64,000 nt of DNA from Lacipirellula limnantheis (GCF_007746075.1 NZ_CP036339.1:6628028-6692027); one strand, 5' to 3'. Positions 8,709 through 16,557 are shown, numbered from the stretch's first letter. Notes: generated by a model not told the origin, from the sequence alone. A program made the numbers and translations.

Positions 8709-8736
8709 GCGAGCCGGGTCGTCCCCGACCCCGGTA
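8709..8736. repeat. REP-A palindromic element, copy 2 (rplE/rplX spacer)
   Basis: GCGAGCCGGGTCGTCCCCGA followed by CCCCGG. The inner part CCGGGTCGTC / GACCCCGG is nearly self-complementary. It sits between the rplX stop and the rplE start. Confidence 0.75.
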
Positions 8737-8755
8737 AATTTTGTCTTAAACTCGT

Positions 8756-9103
8756 TTACTTCTTCGCGTGAGCCTTCTTCGCCGGAGCTAGCTCGCCAGC
8801 CGAGGCTCCGCACTTTTTGCAGAAGCGTTCCTTCGACCCGTCGTCCTTAAAACGCGAGCCGAGGCGCGTCGCCTTGCTGCACGCACTGCAGAAATACGCG
8901 AGATTCGATAGCTGAATCGGCGCCTCTTTGCTCAGCCGGCCCCCTTGCGGGTGCTTCTGGCTGCGGCGGACGTGCTTGTAAACCTTTGCGACGCCCTCAA
9001 CCAGCGCCTTGCCGTCGGCACGCAGCACCTCGATAACGCGGCTCTGCTTGCCCTTGTCGGCGCCGGCGATGACTTCTACTGTGTCGCCTGTCTTGATCAA
9101 CAT
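8756..9103 (-). CDS. rplX: 50S ribosomal protein L24
   Basis: Assembly-initiating large-subunit protein, 115 aa from MLIKTGDTVEVIAGADKGK, the conserved KOW start. A C-terminal Cys4 pair (CSACSK ... CKKCGAS) looks like the zinc ribbon seen in many bacterial L24 proteins. An upstream ATG at 9139 would add 12 residues without support. Confidence 0.95.
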   Translation of the reverse strand: MLIKTGDTVEVIAGADKGKQSRVIEVLRADGKALVEGVAKVYKHVRRSQKHPQGGRLSKEAPIQLSNLAYFCSACSKATRLGSRFKDDGSKERFCKKCGASAGELAPAKKAHAKK

Positions 9104-9221
9104 GATTCGAACTGCCGTTTGGCGTTTGACGAATTCCAAAAACTCGACGAACTCTTGAGTCCCCTCATTCGTCGTGAGAGGGCTCCACGTTCGTTAATGT
9201 CCGCTAACTAATACTGTCTGC

Positions 9222-9590
9222 TTACACCACTTCGTTCGCGAGGCTCACGATCTTCATGAACCGACGGTCGCGGAGTTCGCGGGCGACGGCGCCGAAGATG
9301 CGCGTCCCGCGCGGGTTGTTATCTTTGTCGATCAGCACGACGGCGTTGTTGTCGAACCGCACATAGCTGCCGTCGTTCCGACGCGTCGGCGACCGCAAAC
9401 GCACGATCACTCCGCGAACGACCGCCTTCTTCTTGACGTCGCTGCCCGGAATGACGCTCTTCACGCTGCAGACGATGACGTCGCCCAAGTGAGCAAAACG
9501 TCGGCGGCTGCCGCCCAACACCTTGATGCACATCACTTCCTTGGCGCCCGTGTTGTCGGCGACGGCAAGGCGGCTTTCCATTTGGATCAT
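9222..9590 (-). CDS. rplN: 50S ribosomal protein L14
   Basis: Large-subunit interface protein, 122 aa, highly conserved (MIQMESRLAVADNTGAKEV; SVKSVIPGSDVKKKAVVRGV). It contains the L14 ending (LRDRRFMKIVSLANEVV). It lies between rpsQ and rplX. Confidence 0.97.
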   Translation of the reverse strand: MIQMESRLAVADNTGAKEVMCIKVLGGSRRRFAHLGDVIVCSVKSVIPGSDVKKKAVVRGVIVRLRSPTRRNDGSYVRFDNNAVVLIDKDNNPRGTRIFGAVARELRDRRFMKIVSLANEVV

Positions 9591-9696
9591 GGCTGACTCT
9601 CGTTCATGTGGCTTCGGTCATCGCCGTCGCCAGTCAACTTGTCTCGTATCCGCGGGACCGGCACTATCAAACGACAAGCCGATCAACCTGCGCCCC

Positions 9697-10002
9697 TCAA
9701 CCCTCGCCTGCCTCTTGCGCCTGCTTCGCCGCGGCTCGCATTGCGGCGATGTCGACCGCACTGCTCTTTTCCACCACCCGGATCAGGTCCCAACGCTTCA
9801 GACGCGACTTCGGCGGGCACTCGATGATCTCCACCGTGTCGCCGATGCCCGACTCGTTGTTCTCGTCGTGAACGTGGCACACCGTCTTGCGACGAATGAA
9901 CTTGCCATACTTGGGATGCGGCACCAGGCGGTCGATTTCGACCCGCCGAGTCTTCGCACACTTGTCGCTCACGACGACGCCGGTTAGCTGTTTTTTGGGC
10001 AT
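9697..10002 (-). CDS. rpsQ: 30S ribosomal protein S17
   Basis: Primary 16S rRNA-binding OB-fold protein, 101 aa. Motifs: LTGVVVSDKCAKTRRVEID, HPKYGKFIRRKTVCHVHDE and the S17 signature GDTVEIIECPPKSRLKRW. About 15 extra residues at the C-terminus are Ala/Gln-rich. The start is 12 bases from the rpmC stop. Confidence 0.96.
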   Translation of the reverse strand: MPKKQLTGVVVSDKCAKTRRVEIDRLVPHPKYGKFIRRKTVCHVHDENNESGIGDTVEIIECPPKSRLKRWDLIRVVEKSSAVDIAAMRAAAKQAQEAGEG

Positions 10003-10014
10003 GTCTTAATCGCT

Positions 10015-10221
10015 CTACTTCGCTGCGGCCGCCTGCAGCCGCTCTGTTTGAATGGTCTTCACGCGGGCGATCAAACGACGCTGACGCTTCAGCTCGCTCG
10101 GGGCGTCGAGACGCTCGGTCTGCGACTGCACCCGGGCGCGAAACAGCTTATCGACCGCCTCTTTCGCAGTCAGATCAAGCTGCTCGTCGCTCATATCTCG
10201 CAGTTCTTTGGCTTTGCTCAT
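10015..10221 (-). CDS. rpmC: 50S ribosomal protein L29
   Basis: Exit-tunnel protein, 68 aa, two long helices. It starts MSKAKELRDMSDEQLD and has the L29 motif LKRQRRLIARVKTIQTER. It lies between rplP and rpsQ; the spacer to rplP is filled by an H1 array. Confidence 0.95.
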   Translation of the reverse strand: MSKAKELRDMSDEQLDLTAKEAVDKLFRARVQSQTERLDAPSELKRQRRLIARVKTIQTERLQAAAAK

Positions 10222-10222
10222 A

Positions 10223-10316
10223 TTAAAGCTCTCAGCTTTCAGCGCTCAGCTTTCCGCCAGACGCCGCATTCGCCCTTGTCGGGCGGAATGCTGACAACTG
10301 ACCGCTGACCGCTCCT
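10223..10316. repeat. H1 heptamer inverted array (rpmC/rplP spacer)
   Basis: Left arm AGCTCTCAGCTTTCAGCGCT and on, right arm GCTGACAACTGACCGCTGAC. The array spans from just upstream of the rpmC start to two bases before the rplP stop. A second small palindrome (TTCGCCC / GGGCGGAA) lies in its centre. Confidence 0.86.
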
Positions 10317-10318
10317 AA

Positions 10319-10729
10319 TTAACCTCTCTTCACCATCCGCACGCGGACCGGCATCTTGTGAGCCAACCGCGCGAGGCACAACTTCGCAGCCGCTTCGCCG
10401 ACGCCGCTCAGCTCGTACAAAATCGTGCCTGGCTTGATCACCGCCGCCCAGTATTCGGGTTCGCCCTTGCCCTTACCCATGCGGGTTTCGAGCGGAATGG
10501 ACGTGACCGACTTCTGCGGAAACACGCGAATGTACAATTTGCCTTCGCCGCGGATGTACTGCTGGGCAGCGATACGCCCGGCCTCGATCGTCTGAGCGCT
10601 TAGCCAGCCGCCTTGTTCGGCCTGCAAGCCATACTCGCCGAAGACGACGCGATTGCCGCGCGTGGCGTTACCTCTTATACGCCCTCTTTGGCTTTTTCTG
10701 TGCTTGACCCTCTTGGGCATCAGCGCCAT
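10319..10729 (-). CDS. rplP: 50S ribosomal protein L16
   Basis: Organises the A-site tRNA region of the large subunit, 136 aa. It starts MALMPKRVKHRKSQRGRIRG, the conserved N-terminus, and ends HKMPVRVRMVKRG. The start lies inside the 3' end of rpsC: 10668-10729 is read in two frames, once as the basic N-terminus of L16 and once as the C-terminal tail of S3. The start could be 9 bases further in (MPKRV), which keeps an overlap of 53 bases. Confidence 0.94.
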   Translation of the reverse strand: MALMPKRVKHRKSQRGRIRGNATRGNRVVFGEYGLQAEQGGWLSAQTIEAGRIAAQQYIRGEGKLYIRVFPQKSVTSIPLETRMGKGKGEPEYWAAVIKPGTILYELSGVGEAAAKLCLARLAHKMPVRVRMVKRG

Positions 10730-11363
10730 CGGTCTGGTCCTCAAACATGCCTTGGTTGATCCACACTTGGATGCCGATATGACCTTGCGCGGTCATGGCT
10801 TCCGTAATTCCGTAATCGATGTTCGCTCGCAAGGTGCTCAGCGGAATCGACCCGGCAATCTGCTTTTCGCGGCGCGCCATTTCCGAACCGCCGAGGCGAC
10901 CGGCCAGCTGCACCTTGATTCCCTTGGCGCCAGCCTCCATGGTCTGCTCCACCGAACGCTTCATCGTCCGACGGAAGCTCGCCCGCTTGCTCAGCTGCTC
11001 GCCAATATCCTCAGCCACCAGCTGAGCTTGCAGCTCAGGGCGGTTGACTTCTTCAATCTTGATGTTGATCCGGCGGCCGACCAGCTTCTGCAGTTCGTCC
11101 TGCAACTGCTCGACCTCCTGACCCTTGCGACCGATGATCACGCCGGGCCGAGCCGCGTGCAGGATCACCTTCACTTCGTCGCGCGTCCGCTCGATTTCCA
11201 CCTTCGGGATGCCGGCAAACTTGTACTTCGTGTGAACGAATTTGCGGATCTTCTGATCTTCCATCAGCAGATCGGCGAATTCCTTCTTCGAAGCATACCA
11301 GCGGCTCTTCCAGCCGAGCATGATCCCGGTGCGGAAACCGATTGGATTGACTTTTTGACCCAT
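10668..11363 (-). CDS. rpsC: 30S ribosomal protein S3
   Basis: mRNA entry-site protein, 231 aa. It starts MGQKVNPIGFRTGIMLGW; the KH domain has PGVIIGRKGQEVEQL and the C-terminal domain ends its conserved part at GHIGIQVWINQGMF. The last about 22 residues form a polar/basic tail (DGADAQEGQAQKKPKRAYKR) encoded in the overlap with rplP. Confidence 0.96.
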   Translation of the reverse strand: MGQKVNPIGFRTGIMLGWKSRWYASKKEFADLLMEDQKIRKFVHTKYKFAGIPKVEIERTRDEVKVILHAARPGVIIGRKGQEVEQLQDELQKLVGRRINIKIEEVNRPELQAQLVAEDIGEQLSKRASFRRTMKRSVEQTMEAGAKGIKVQLAGRLGGSEMARREKQIAGSIPLSTLRANIDYGITEAMTAQGHIGIQVWINQGMFEDQTDGADAQEGQAQKKPKRAYKR

Positions 11364-11415
11364 AGGATGGTCTCAGGTATGAAAAAACTGTGCGTGAGTG
11401 TCGGCGACGTCGCGG

Positions 11416-11474
11416 TGAGTAGGTGTTTAGGTGAGTAAGTGTGCTACCTACTCACTTAAACACCTACTCACTCC
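11416..11474. repeat. Octamer inverted array (rpsC/rplV spacer)
   Basis: Left arm GTGAGTAGGTGTTTAGGTGA, right arm CACTTAAACACCTACTCACT, separated by about nine bases. Nearly perfect pairing. It ends four bases before the rplV stop codon. Confidence 0.86.
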
Positions 11475-11478
11475 CCTA

Positions 11479-11805
11479 CTACTCAATCGAAATCTTGATG
11501 TGCGCCATCCGCTTCTTAATGATGTGCGCCATGCCGCGAGCGCCTGGCCGCACCCGCTTGACCATCGGACCGCCGTCAATCCGCGCGTCAACGATTCGCA
11601 GGCCGCCCAAGTTCGGAGCCCGGCGGTCGTCCGCGTTGCCGACGGCGCTTTGCAGCACCTTCTCCAGCATCCGCGCGCCGCGCTGCGGCTGGTACTTCAG
11701 CAGTGCCAATGCCTCGTCAACCCGCTTCCCGCGAATCAAGTCCGCCAACGGGCGCACCTTGCGGGCGCTGATCTGGGCGTGCCGATGTGTTGCAGTGTAA
11801 GCCAT
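11479..11805 (-). CDS. rplV: 50S ribosomal protein L22
   Basis: Lines the exit tunnel, 108 aa. It contains HAQISARKVRPLADLIRGK and the L22 hairpin/end region RGARMLEKVLQSAVGNAD and RPGARGMAHIIKKRMAHIKISIE. Standard length. It lies between rpsS and rpsC, with a repeat array on each side. Confidence 0.97.
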   Translation of the reverse strand: MAYTATHRHAQISARKVRPLADLIRGKRVDEALALLKYQPQRGARMLEKVLQSAVGNADDRRAPNLGGLRIVDARIDGGPMVKRVRPGARGMAHIIKKRMAHIKISIE

Positions 11806-11807
11806 GT

Positions 11808-11904
11808 TAGCCTTCAGCTTTCAGCTCTCAGCGATCAGCCAGACCACTGATTCCTTACTTCTTTCGCGTTGCTGACAGCTGATCGCTGACAGCTGACCGC
11901 TACC
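11808..11904. repeat. H1 heptamer inverted array (rplV/rpsS spacer)
   Basis: Left arm TTAGCCTTCAGCTTTCAGCT, right arm GCTGACAGCTGATCGCTGAC then AGCTGACCGCT. The right arm ends next to the rpsS stop codon and the left arm begins just upstream of the rplV start codon. Confidence 0.88.
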
Positions 11905-12174
11905 TTACTTCTTCGCCTTGCCGCCGTGTCCGCGGAAGTTCCGCGTCGGCGAGAACTCGCCCAAACGGTGCCCCACCATGTCTTCCGTGACGAAGACCTT
12001 CAGGTGGGCCTTGCCGTTGTGAACCATGAACGTGTGGCCGACGAACTCCGGAATGATCGTGCAAGCCCGCGCCCAAGTCGTCAGCGGATCCTTACGACCC
12101 ACGTCGTTGAGCTTCTCGACCTTTTGATACAACTTCGGGTCGACGTAAGGACCCTTTTTTGTTGAACGTCCCAT
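11905..12174 (-). CDS. rpsS: 30S ribosomal protein S19
   Basis: Head protein that forms the B1a bridge, 89 aa. It starts MGRSTKKGPYVDPKL and has the signature HNGKAHLKVFVTEDMVGHRLGEF followed by SPTRNFRGHGGKAKK. Spacers on both sides are H1 arrays. Confidence 0.97.
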   Translation of the reverse strand: MGRSTKKGPYVDPKLYQKVEKLNDVGRKDPLTTWARACTIIPEFVGHTFMVHNGKAHLKVFVTEDMVGHRLGEFSPTRNFRGHGGKAKK

Positions 12175-12176
12175 AA

Positions 12177-12273
12177 TTAGCTCTCAGCGTTCAGCCGTCA
12201 GCTTTTAGCCAAACGACTTGTGATCTGTGTATCCCGTCCGGCTGACAGCTGATCGCTGACAGCTGACCGCTTC
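12177..12273. repeat. H1 heptamer inverted array (rpsS/rplB spacer)
   Basis: Left arm TTAGCTCTCAGCGTTCAGCC, right arm GGCTGACAGCTGATCGCTGA with AGCTGACCGCT. The right arm is identical over about 30 bases to those at 11808-11904 and 13143-13240, while the centres differ. Confidence 0.88.
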
Positions 12274-12274
12274 C

Positions 12275-13138
12275 CTACTTCGTCACCAACTTCTGGACGC
12301 CGTAGCGACGACTACGACGACGACGCACGATCGCCTTGTTCGACGGCTTCCGACGCTTCCGCGTCATCCCGCCCTTAGCGCTCTTGCCTTGCGGGCTCAC
12401 CGGGTGGCGACCACCCTTGGTGCGACCCTCGCCGCCGCCGTGCGGATGGTCGATCGGGTTCATTGCGGTACCGCGAACGTAAGGCCGAATGCCCATCCAG
12501 CGGCTGCGACCCGCCTTGCCCAACACGATGCCGAAGTGATCCGAGTTACTCGACTCGCCGATCGTCGCACGGCAAGCCGACGGAATACGCCGAATTTCGC
12601 CGCTCGGCAGCGAGATCTGAGCCCACTCCGCTTCGCGAGCCATCAGCGTCGCGTTGGCGCCGGCGCTGCGGCACAGCACGCCGCCGCGACCAGGCCGCAG
12701 CTCAATGTTAAAAATCGCCGTGCCCAGCGGAATCTTCGTCAGCGGCAGGCAGTTGCCCACCTTGGCCGGGGCGTCGGGGCCGCTCATCACTTCATCGCCA
12801 GCCTTCAGACCGCCGGGGGCGATGATGTATCGCTTCTCGCCGTCAGCGTAGAACAGCAGCGCGATGCGGGCGGTCCGATTCGGATCGTACTGAATCGAAT
12901 CCACCTTCGCCGGCACGCCGTCCTTGTTCCGCCGGAAGTCGATCATCCGGTACTGCTGCTTGTGGCCGCCGCCGCGATGACGGGCGGTAATCTTACCCTG
13001 GTTGTTCCGGCCGCCGGTCTTCACCTTCGGACGCAGCAACGACTTCTCCGGCTTCGCGCCGGGCGTCAGCTCAGCGAAATCGCTGACCGTGGCGCCACGC
13101 ATGCCGGGAGTAATCGGGTTTAATTTGCGAATGCCCAT
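12275..13138 (-). CDS. rplB: 50S ribosomal protein L2
   Basis: Peptidyl-transferase-centre assembly protein, 287 aa. Typical N-terminus (MGIRKLNPITPGMRGATVSD) and C-terminus with the L2 signature PHGGGEGRTKGG and GKSAKGGMTRKRRKPSNKAIVR. The GGGHKQQYRMIDFRR segment is conserved. It follows rplW. Confidence 0.97.
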   Translation of the reverse strand: MGIRKLNPITPGMRGATVSDFAELTPGAKPEKSLLRPKVKTGGRNNQGKITARHRGGGHKQQYRMIDFRRNKDGVPAKVDSIQYDPNRTARIALLFYADGEKRYIIAPGGLKAGDEVMSGPDAPAKVGNCLPLTKIPLGTAIFNIELRPGRGGVLCRSAGANATLMAREAEWAQISLPSGEIRRIPSACRATIGESSNSDHFGIVLGKAGRSRWMGIRPYVRGTAMNPIDHPHGGGEGRTKGGRHPVSPQGKSAKGGMTRKRRKPSNKAIVRRRRSRRYGVQKLVTK

Positions 13139-13142
13139 TTGA

Positions 13143-13240
13143 TTTAGCTTTCAGCTTTCAGCCGCCAGCGTTTAGCCAGACGACTTAAATCGTATCTCTC
13201 CATCAGGCTGACAGCTGATCGCTGACAGCTGACCGCTATT
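13143..13240. repeat. H1 heptamer inverted array (rplB/rplW spacer)
   Basis: Left arm TTAGCTTTCAGCTTTCAGCC, right arm CTGACAGCTGATCGCTGACA with GCTGACCGCT. It fills the spacer from the rplB start to the rplW stop. Confidence 0.88.
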
Positions 13241-13241
13241 C

Positions 13242-13556
13242 CTAGAAGAAGTTGATCCGGCTTTCGCCGTCGAGCGTCACGATCGCCTTCTTCCAATCCT
13301 TCGTCTGACCGAGGCGGAATCGCGTGCGGCGAACCTTCCCCTTGCGGTTCTGGGTCGCCACCTTGATCACCTTCACCTCGAACAACGATTCCACCGCTCG
13401 CTTCACGTCTTCCTTCGTCGCGAGACGATTGATCTCGAACGCGTAGGCGTTGTTGCGAGTCGACTTGTGCATCCCCTTTTCCGTCACCAGAGGCTTTACA
13501 ATCACCTGGTGCGGCTCCAGCGTAATGCTCGTCGAAGCTGGTACGTGACGTGGCAT
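13242..13556 (-). CDS. rplW: 50S ribosomal protein L23
   Basis: Exit-tunnel protein that docks trigger factor and SRP, 104 aa. Motifs: HQVIVKPLVTEKGMH, NNAYAFEINRLATKEDVKRAVE and VRRTRFRLGQTKDWKKAIVTL. Start MPRHVPAS is the first ATG and gives usual family length. Confidence 0.95.
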   Translation of the reverse strand: MPRHVPASTSITLEPHQVIVKPLVTEKGMHKSTRNNAYAFEINRLATKEDVKRAVESLFEVKVIKVATQNRKGKVRRTRFRLGQTKDWKKAIVTLDGESRINFF

Positions 13557-13630
13557 GACTCACCCTTCTCCACAAACCGGAGGAAGTCCTCCGCAAGCTC
13601 AGGCGTCGCCGCCCTCGCCGCTGGTTTCAA

Positions 13631-14281
13631 TTAATTCGCCGCGGCCTTCGCCGAAGACGCCGCCTTTGCCTTGAACGCATCCAAGGCCGCGGTCGTCATC
13701 AACACGCGCTTCGCGGTCAACACCGAATGGGCGTTCAAGTCGCTCGCCGGAGCGACGTTCACCCGATCGATGTTCCGACCGCTCTTGTACACGTTCACAT
13801 CGTAGCCCGAAGTCGCCACTAACACCGATTGCCCCTCGCAGCCCAGCGTCTTGAGGATGCCGGCCATTTCCTTGGTCTTCGGAGCGGCGAACTCCAGCTT
13901 GTCGATCAGCACAATCTCGTCGTCACGCACCTTCGAGGCCAGGGCCATGCGCGTGGCCAACTGCAGCGCCTTGCGGGGCAGCGAGTACGAATAATCGCGC
14001 GGATGAATTTGCTTCATGTGACCGCCGCCGCGACGGATGCCGCTCTTGCGGTGACCCGCGCGAGCATTGCCCGTTCCCTTCTGGCGGTACATCTTCTTCG
14101 TCGAACCAGAGACTTCGTGCCGGTTCTTCGTCTTGTGCGATCCCTGACGCAAGTTCGATTGGTACATCACCACCGCGTCGTGCAACAACTGCTTGTTGAT
14201 CCGCGGAGCAAGATCCGTCACCTCAATATTGTAGGTGCCGACCTTCTTACCCTTGACGTCGTGTACGTTGAGCTTTGGCAT
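13631..14281 (-). CDS. rplD: 50S ribosomal protein L4
   Basis: Large-subunit protein whose loop lines the tunnel, 216 aa. The loop motif GTGNARAGHRKSGIRRGGG and the preceding KTKNRHEVSGSTKKMYRQK are diagnostic. The C-terminal end is Ala/Lys-rich (AFKAKAASSAKAAAN). In some bacteria L4 autoregulates the S10 operon; nothing here proves that. Confidence 0.96.
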   Translation of the reverse strand: MPKLNVHDVKGKKVGTYNIEVTDLAPRINKQLLHDAVVMYQSNLRQGSHKTKNRHEVSGSTKKMYRQKGTGNARAGHRKSGIRRGGGHMKQIHPRDYSYSLPRKALQLATRMALASKVRDDEIVLIDKLEFAAPKTKEMAGILKTLGCEGQSVLVATSGYDVNVYKSGRNIDRVNVAPASDLNAHSVLTAKRVLMTTAALDAFKAKAASSAKAAAN

Positions 14282-14299
14282 GATTCGTTCTTCGTTGAA

Positions 14300-14327
14300 G
14301 CGAGCCGGGCCGTCTCGGCCCCGGCGA
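14300..14327. repeat. REP-A palindromic element, copy 3 (rplD/rplC spacer)
   Basis: GCGAGCCGGGCCGTCTCGGC followed by CCCGGCGA, with near-perfect self-complementarity (CCGGGCCG / CGGCCCCGG). It sits 18 bases upstream of the rplD start. Confidence 0.75.
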
Positions 14328-14348
14328 GCAAGGTTTCACTCCGCTCGC

Positions 14349-15050
14349 CTACATCTTGTTCGTCTGCTGAACGACGACATACCCGCCGTTCGGCCCCGGC
14401 ACGGCCCCGCGAATGAGCAACAAATTCTGCTCCGCGTCGACCTTTACCAGCTTTTGATTCCGCATCGTGCAGCGAGCGGCGCCATACTGACCAGGCATCT
14501 TCTTCCCCTTGAACAGACGACTGGGGAAGGCGCTGGCGCCGGTGCCGCCCAAGGCACGGTGACACTTCTTCACGCCGTGCGTGGCACGCTGGCCATGGAA
14601 GTTGTGACGCTTCATGGCGCCAGAGAAGCCGCGACCTTTACTGGTCCCCACGACGTCAACCCGAGCGACGCCCTCGAGAGCCGAGACGTCGATCTTGGAT
14701 CCGACTTGCAGATCGCCGGCCCCGCCCCGAATTTCGCGAATGAACCGCTTCGGCTCGCACCCGGCCTTGGCAATCGCTTCAACGCCCGCGGCGGCCCGCG
14801 ACTTGGCCCGCTTGCTCTCGAGCTTGGCGACGTGACCCCGCTCACTGCGGGCGGCCAACCGACGGGGCTTATCGAGATAACCTAGCTGCACCGCTTCATA
14901 ACCATCACGATCGGTCGTCCGCACCTGCAGAACGTCGCAGGGACCCGCCTGAACGACGGTCACCGGCACGACATTGCCCTGCTCGTCGTAAACCTGCGTC
15001 ATTCCAATTTTGCGACCCAGAATACCCGGGACGCGCTCAGCAGCGGCCAT
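14349..15050 (-). CDS. rplC: 50S ribosomal protein L3
   Basis: Early assembly protein close to the peptidyl transferase centre, 233 aa. Motifs: GILGRKIGMTQVYDEQGNVV, SKGRGFSGAMKRHNFHGQ and the L3 signature region up to FKGKKMPGQYG. The conserved Gln of the methylation site region (GQRATHG) is present. Second gene of the S10 operon. Confidence 0.96.
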   Translation of the reverse strand: MAAAERVPGILGRKIGMTQVYDEQGNVVPVTVVQAGPCDVLQVRTTDRDGYEAVQLGYLDKPRRLAARSERGHVAKLESKRAKSRAAAGVEAIAKAGCEPKRFIREIRGGAGDLQVGSKIDVSALEGVARVDVVGTSKGRGFSGAMKRHNFHGQRATHGVKKCHRALGGTGASAFPSRLFKGKKMPGQYGAARCTMRNQKLVKVDAEQNLLLIRGAVPGPNGGYVVVQQTNKM

Positions 15051-15218
15051 CGTTGGTCATCCTAAAGCTGGTGCTCGTCAGGCAGGAGACACGGGATCAA
15101 CCCGGCTTACCCACCCAACTTCCACGGCATAGGTTAATTGCTATTGATCGGTGACTGAAAAACAGTAAGCGAATAACTTAAATCATTGCGAGCCAACAAC
15201 TTAGGGCCCGCATCGAGA

Positions 15219-15542
15219 TCAGCCCGCCGTCGCCTTGATCTTGATATCCACACCCGCCGGCAAGCTCAACTTATTGAGCGCCTCGATCGTCTTGGCGGTC
15301 GCCTGAACGATATCGATCACCCGCTTGTGCGTACGGATTTCAAATTGCTGCCGGGCCTTCTTGTCGACGTGCGGACCAGAGAGCACTGTGTACCGCTCAA
15401 TCCGGGTCGGCAACGGAATCGGCCCATGAACCTCGGAATTGGTCCGCTTGGCCGTATCAACAATCTCCGCCGCACTCTGGTCTAGGACCGAGTGATCGTA
15501 GGCCTCCATCCGAATCCGAATGACTTCCCGCGACGCAGCCAC
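15219..15542 (-). CDS. rpsJ: 30S ribosomal protein S10
   Basis: Head protein and NusE antitermination factor, 107 aa. It contains IRIRMEAYDHSVLDQSAAEIV, the signature GPIPLPTRIERYTVLSGPHVDKK and the QFEIRTHKRVIDI stretch. It is the first gene of the block; a promoter lies 150 bases upstream, leaving a leader of about 147 nt. Confidence 0.97.
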   Translation of the reverse strand: MAASREVIRIRMEAYDHSVLDQSAAEIVDTAKRTNSEVHGPIPLPTRIERYTVLSGPHVDKKARQQFEIRTHKRVIDIVQATAKTIEALNKLSLPAGVDIKIKATAG

Positions 15543-15695
15543 TGCGATGCCCCTTTATCGGCCAGCCACTCAAATTTCGGCAGATAAACGCCGAAAAAGG
15601 AGCCCCGGCATAGTCCGTCTCGGGGGCCAGGCCCCGTGCGACAGCAATGTTTCAAAGATCCATAGTCCATCCCCAAAAGCAGGGACGAACCGCGG

Positions 15696-15724
15696 ATTCT
15701 ATGGCGGATTTAGAAGGGTGTCAA
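15696..15724 (-). promoter_or_regulatory. Sigma-70-like promoter of the S10/spc/alpha block
   Basis: On the minus strand the -35 is TTGACA (15724-15719), then 17 bases, then the -10 TAGAAT (15701-15696). This is near-consensus and correctly oriented towards rpsJ. Transcription would start near 15689. The leader contains short inverted repeats (GGGGCC / GGCCCC around 15620-15640, and CGGCG...CTGCCG before rpsJ) that might serve as an attenuator, which is inference. Confidence 0.75.
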
Positions 15725-15759
15725 CGGGTCCAATCCAGAACTTCAAGAAACAAGAAACC

Positions 15760-15786
15760 GGCGAGCGGGGGACGTAAGTCCCCTGC
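15760..15786. repeat. REP-B palindrome downstream of the RAYT remnant
   Basis: 27-base element containing GAGCGGGGGACGTAAGTCCC; the core GGGGAC-GTAA-GTCCCC is a perfect hairpin. An identical 27-base copy is at 16447-16473, on the other side of the transposase remnant. Confidence 0.85.
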
Positions 15787-15856
15787 AATGTCCCCGCAAA
15801 GCCCCCTCGCCAATCTCACGCACCCCCTACCGCTTATCGCCACTCTCCCCCAGCAC

Positions 15857-16370
15857 TCAGTCCCACCCCGCATCCACCCAAGCCACTAAAGCCTTTTCCT
15901 GCTGAGCCACATACCGCACGCGACCCGCCCTCTGTCCACCAAGTCCCGCTTTCCGGCCGAGAAAACCGTCGATTGAGCGCCCGACTCCCATAAGCCTTGA
16001 AGTCTCGCAACAGCGCGTCCGGCTCCGGATCCCCCGTCACGCCCACTACCAGATGCGCATGCGCCCGCATCACCGCCGCCGCCAACAGCCCCCACCCGCG
16101 ATGGATTGCCGTCTCCCCAAACTGCCCCAACAACAACTCCGCCTGCGGCAACCGCAAAAACACCGGCGCCCCCTTCAACAACTGCCGCGATTGCTCCAAT
16201 CGCTCCGGCAGATCCTGGTCATAGGCCACCCCCGGTCGGTTCTCACGAGTCCACTTCCCATGCTCAGACTCGCGAGAAATCGGACTCACAAACCCCCGCG
16301 CATCCCCCGGCAACCAAGTCCCGTAGGTCGTCCACGTCAACAACCAATGGCGATCATATGCGAGCGGCAT
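15857..16370 (-). pseudogene. REP-associated tyrosine (IS200-like, Y1) transposase, frameshifted
   Basis: The N-terminus MPLAYDRHWLLTWTTYGTWL and WLPGDARGFV are typical of RAYT proteins. The HUH metal-binding motif is present (HAHLVVGV) and a candidate catalytic Tyr lies in DFKAYGSRALNRRF. After GTWWTEGGSR the frame runs into an atypical tail (ending at 15834). In another frame the expected family ending continues as VRYVAQQEKALVAWVDAGWD and stops at 15857. The join near 15917-15925 therefore looks like a small deletion plus frameshift removing about ten residues. REP-B palindromes flank it. Probably inactive, assuming the sequence is error-free. Confidence 0.8.
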
Positions 16371-16403
16371 GACCTCGAACCTCAAACAATTGGATCACAA
16401 ACA

Positions 16404-16473
16404 CAGGGAGCTAACGCTCCCCGCTCGCATCTCCACACAAAAACCTGGCGAGCGGGGGACGTAAGTCCCCTGC
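16404..16473. repeat. REPIN: two inverted REP-B palindromes upstream of the RAYT remnant
   Basis: The element at 16404-16428 (CAGGGAGCTAACGCTCCCCG and CTCGC) is an inverted, diverged relative of the one at 16447-16473 (GGCGAGCGGGGGACGTAAGT and CCCCTGC). Head-to-head REPs of this type are the substrate class of RAYT transposases. Confidence 0.8.
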
Positions 16474-16557
16474 CCCGCGCTCCCCCCAAGACTCACCCCG
16501 CCACAAATTACCACAAATCACATCGCCAATAAACTTTTCCTTGCAATACCCACCCTC

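Noticed and set aside
15834..15856. Extended C-terminus of the RAYT-like protein (GGCGVGLSAGGEW)
   Set aside because: The family-like ending is found in another frame, so this tail is most likely an out-of-frame product of a frameshift.
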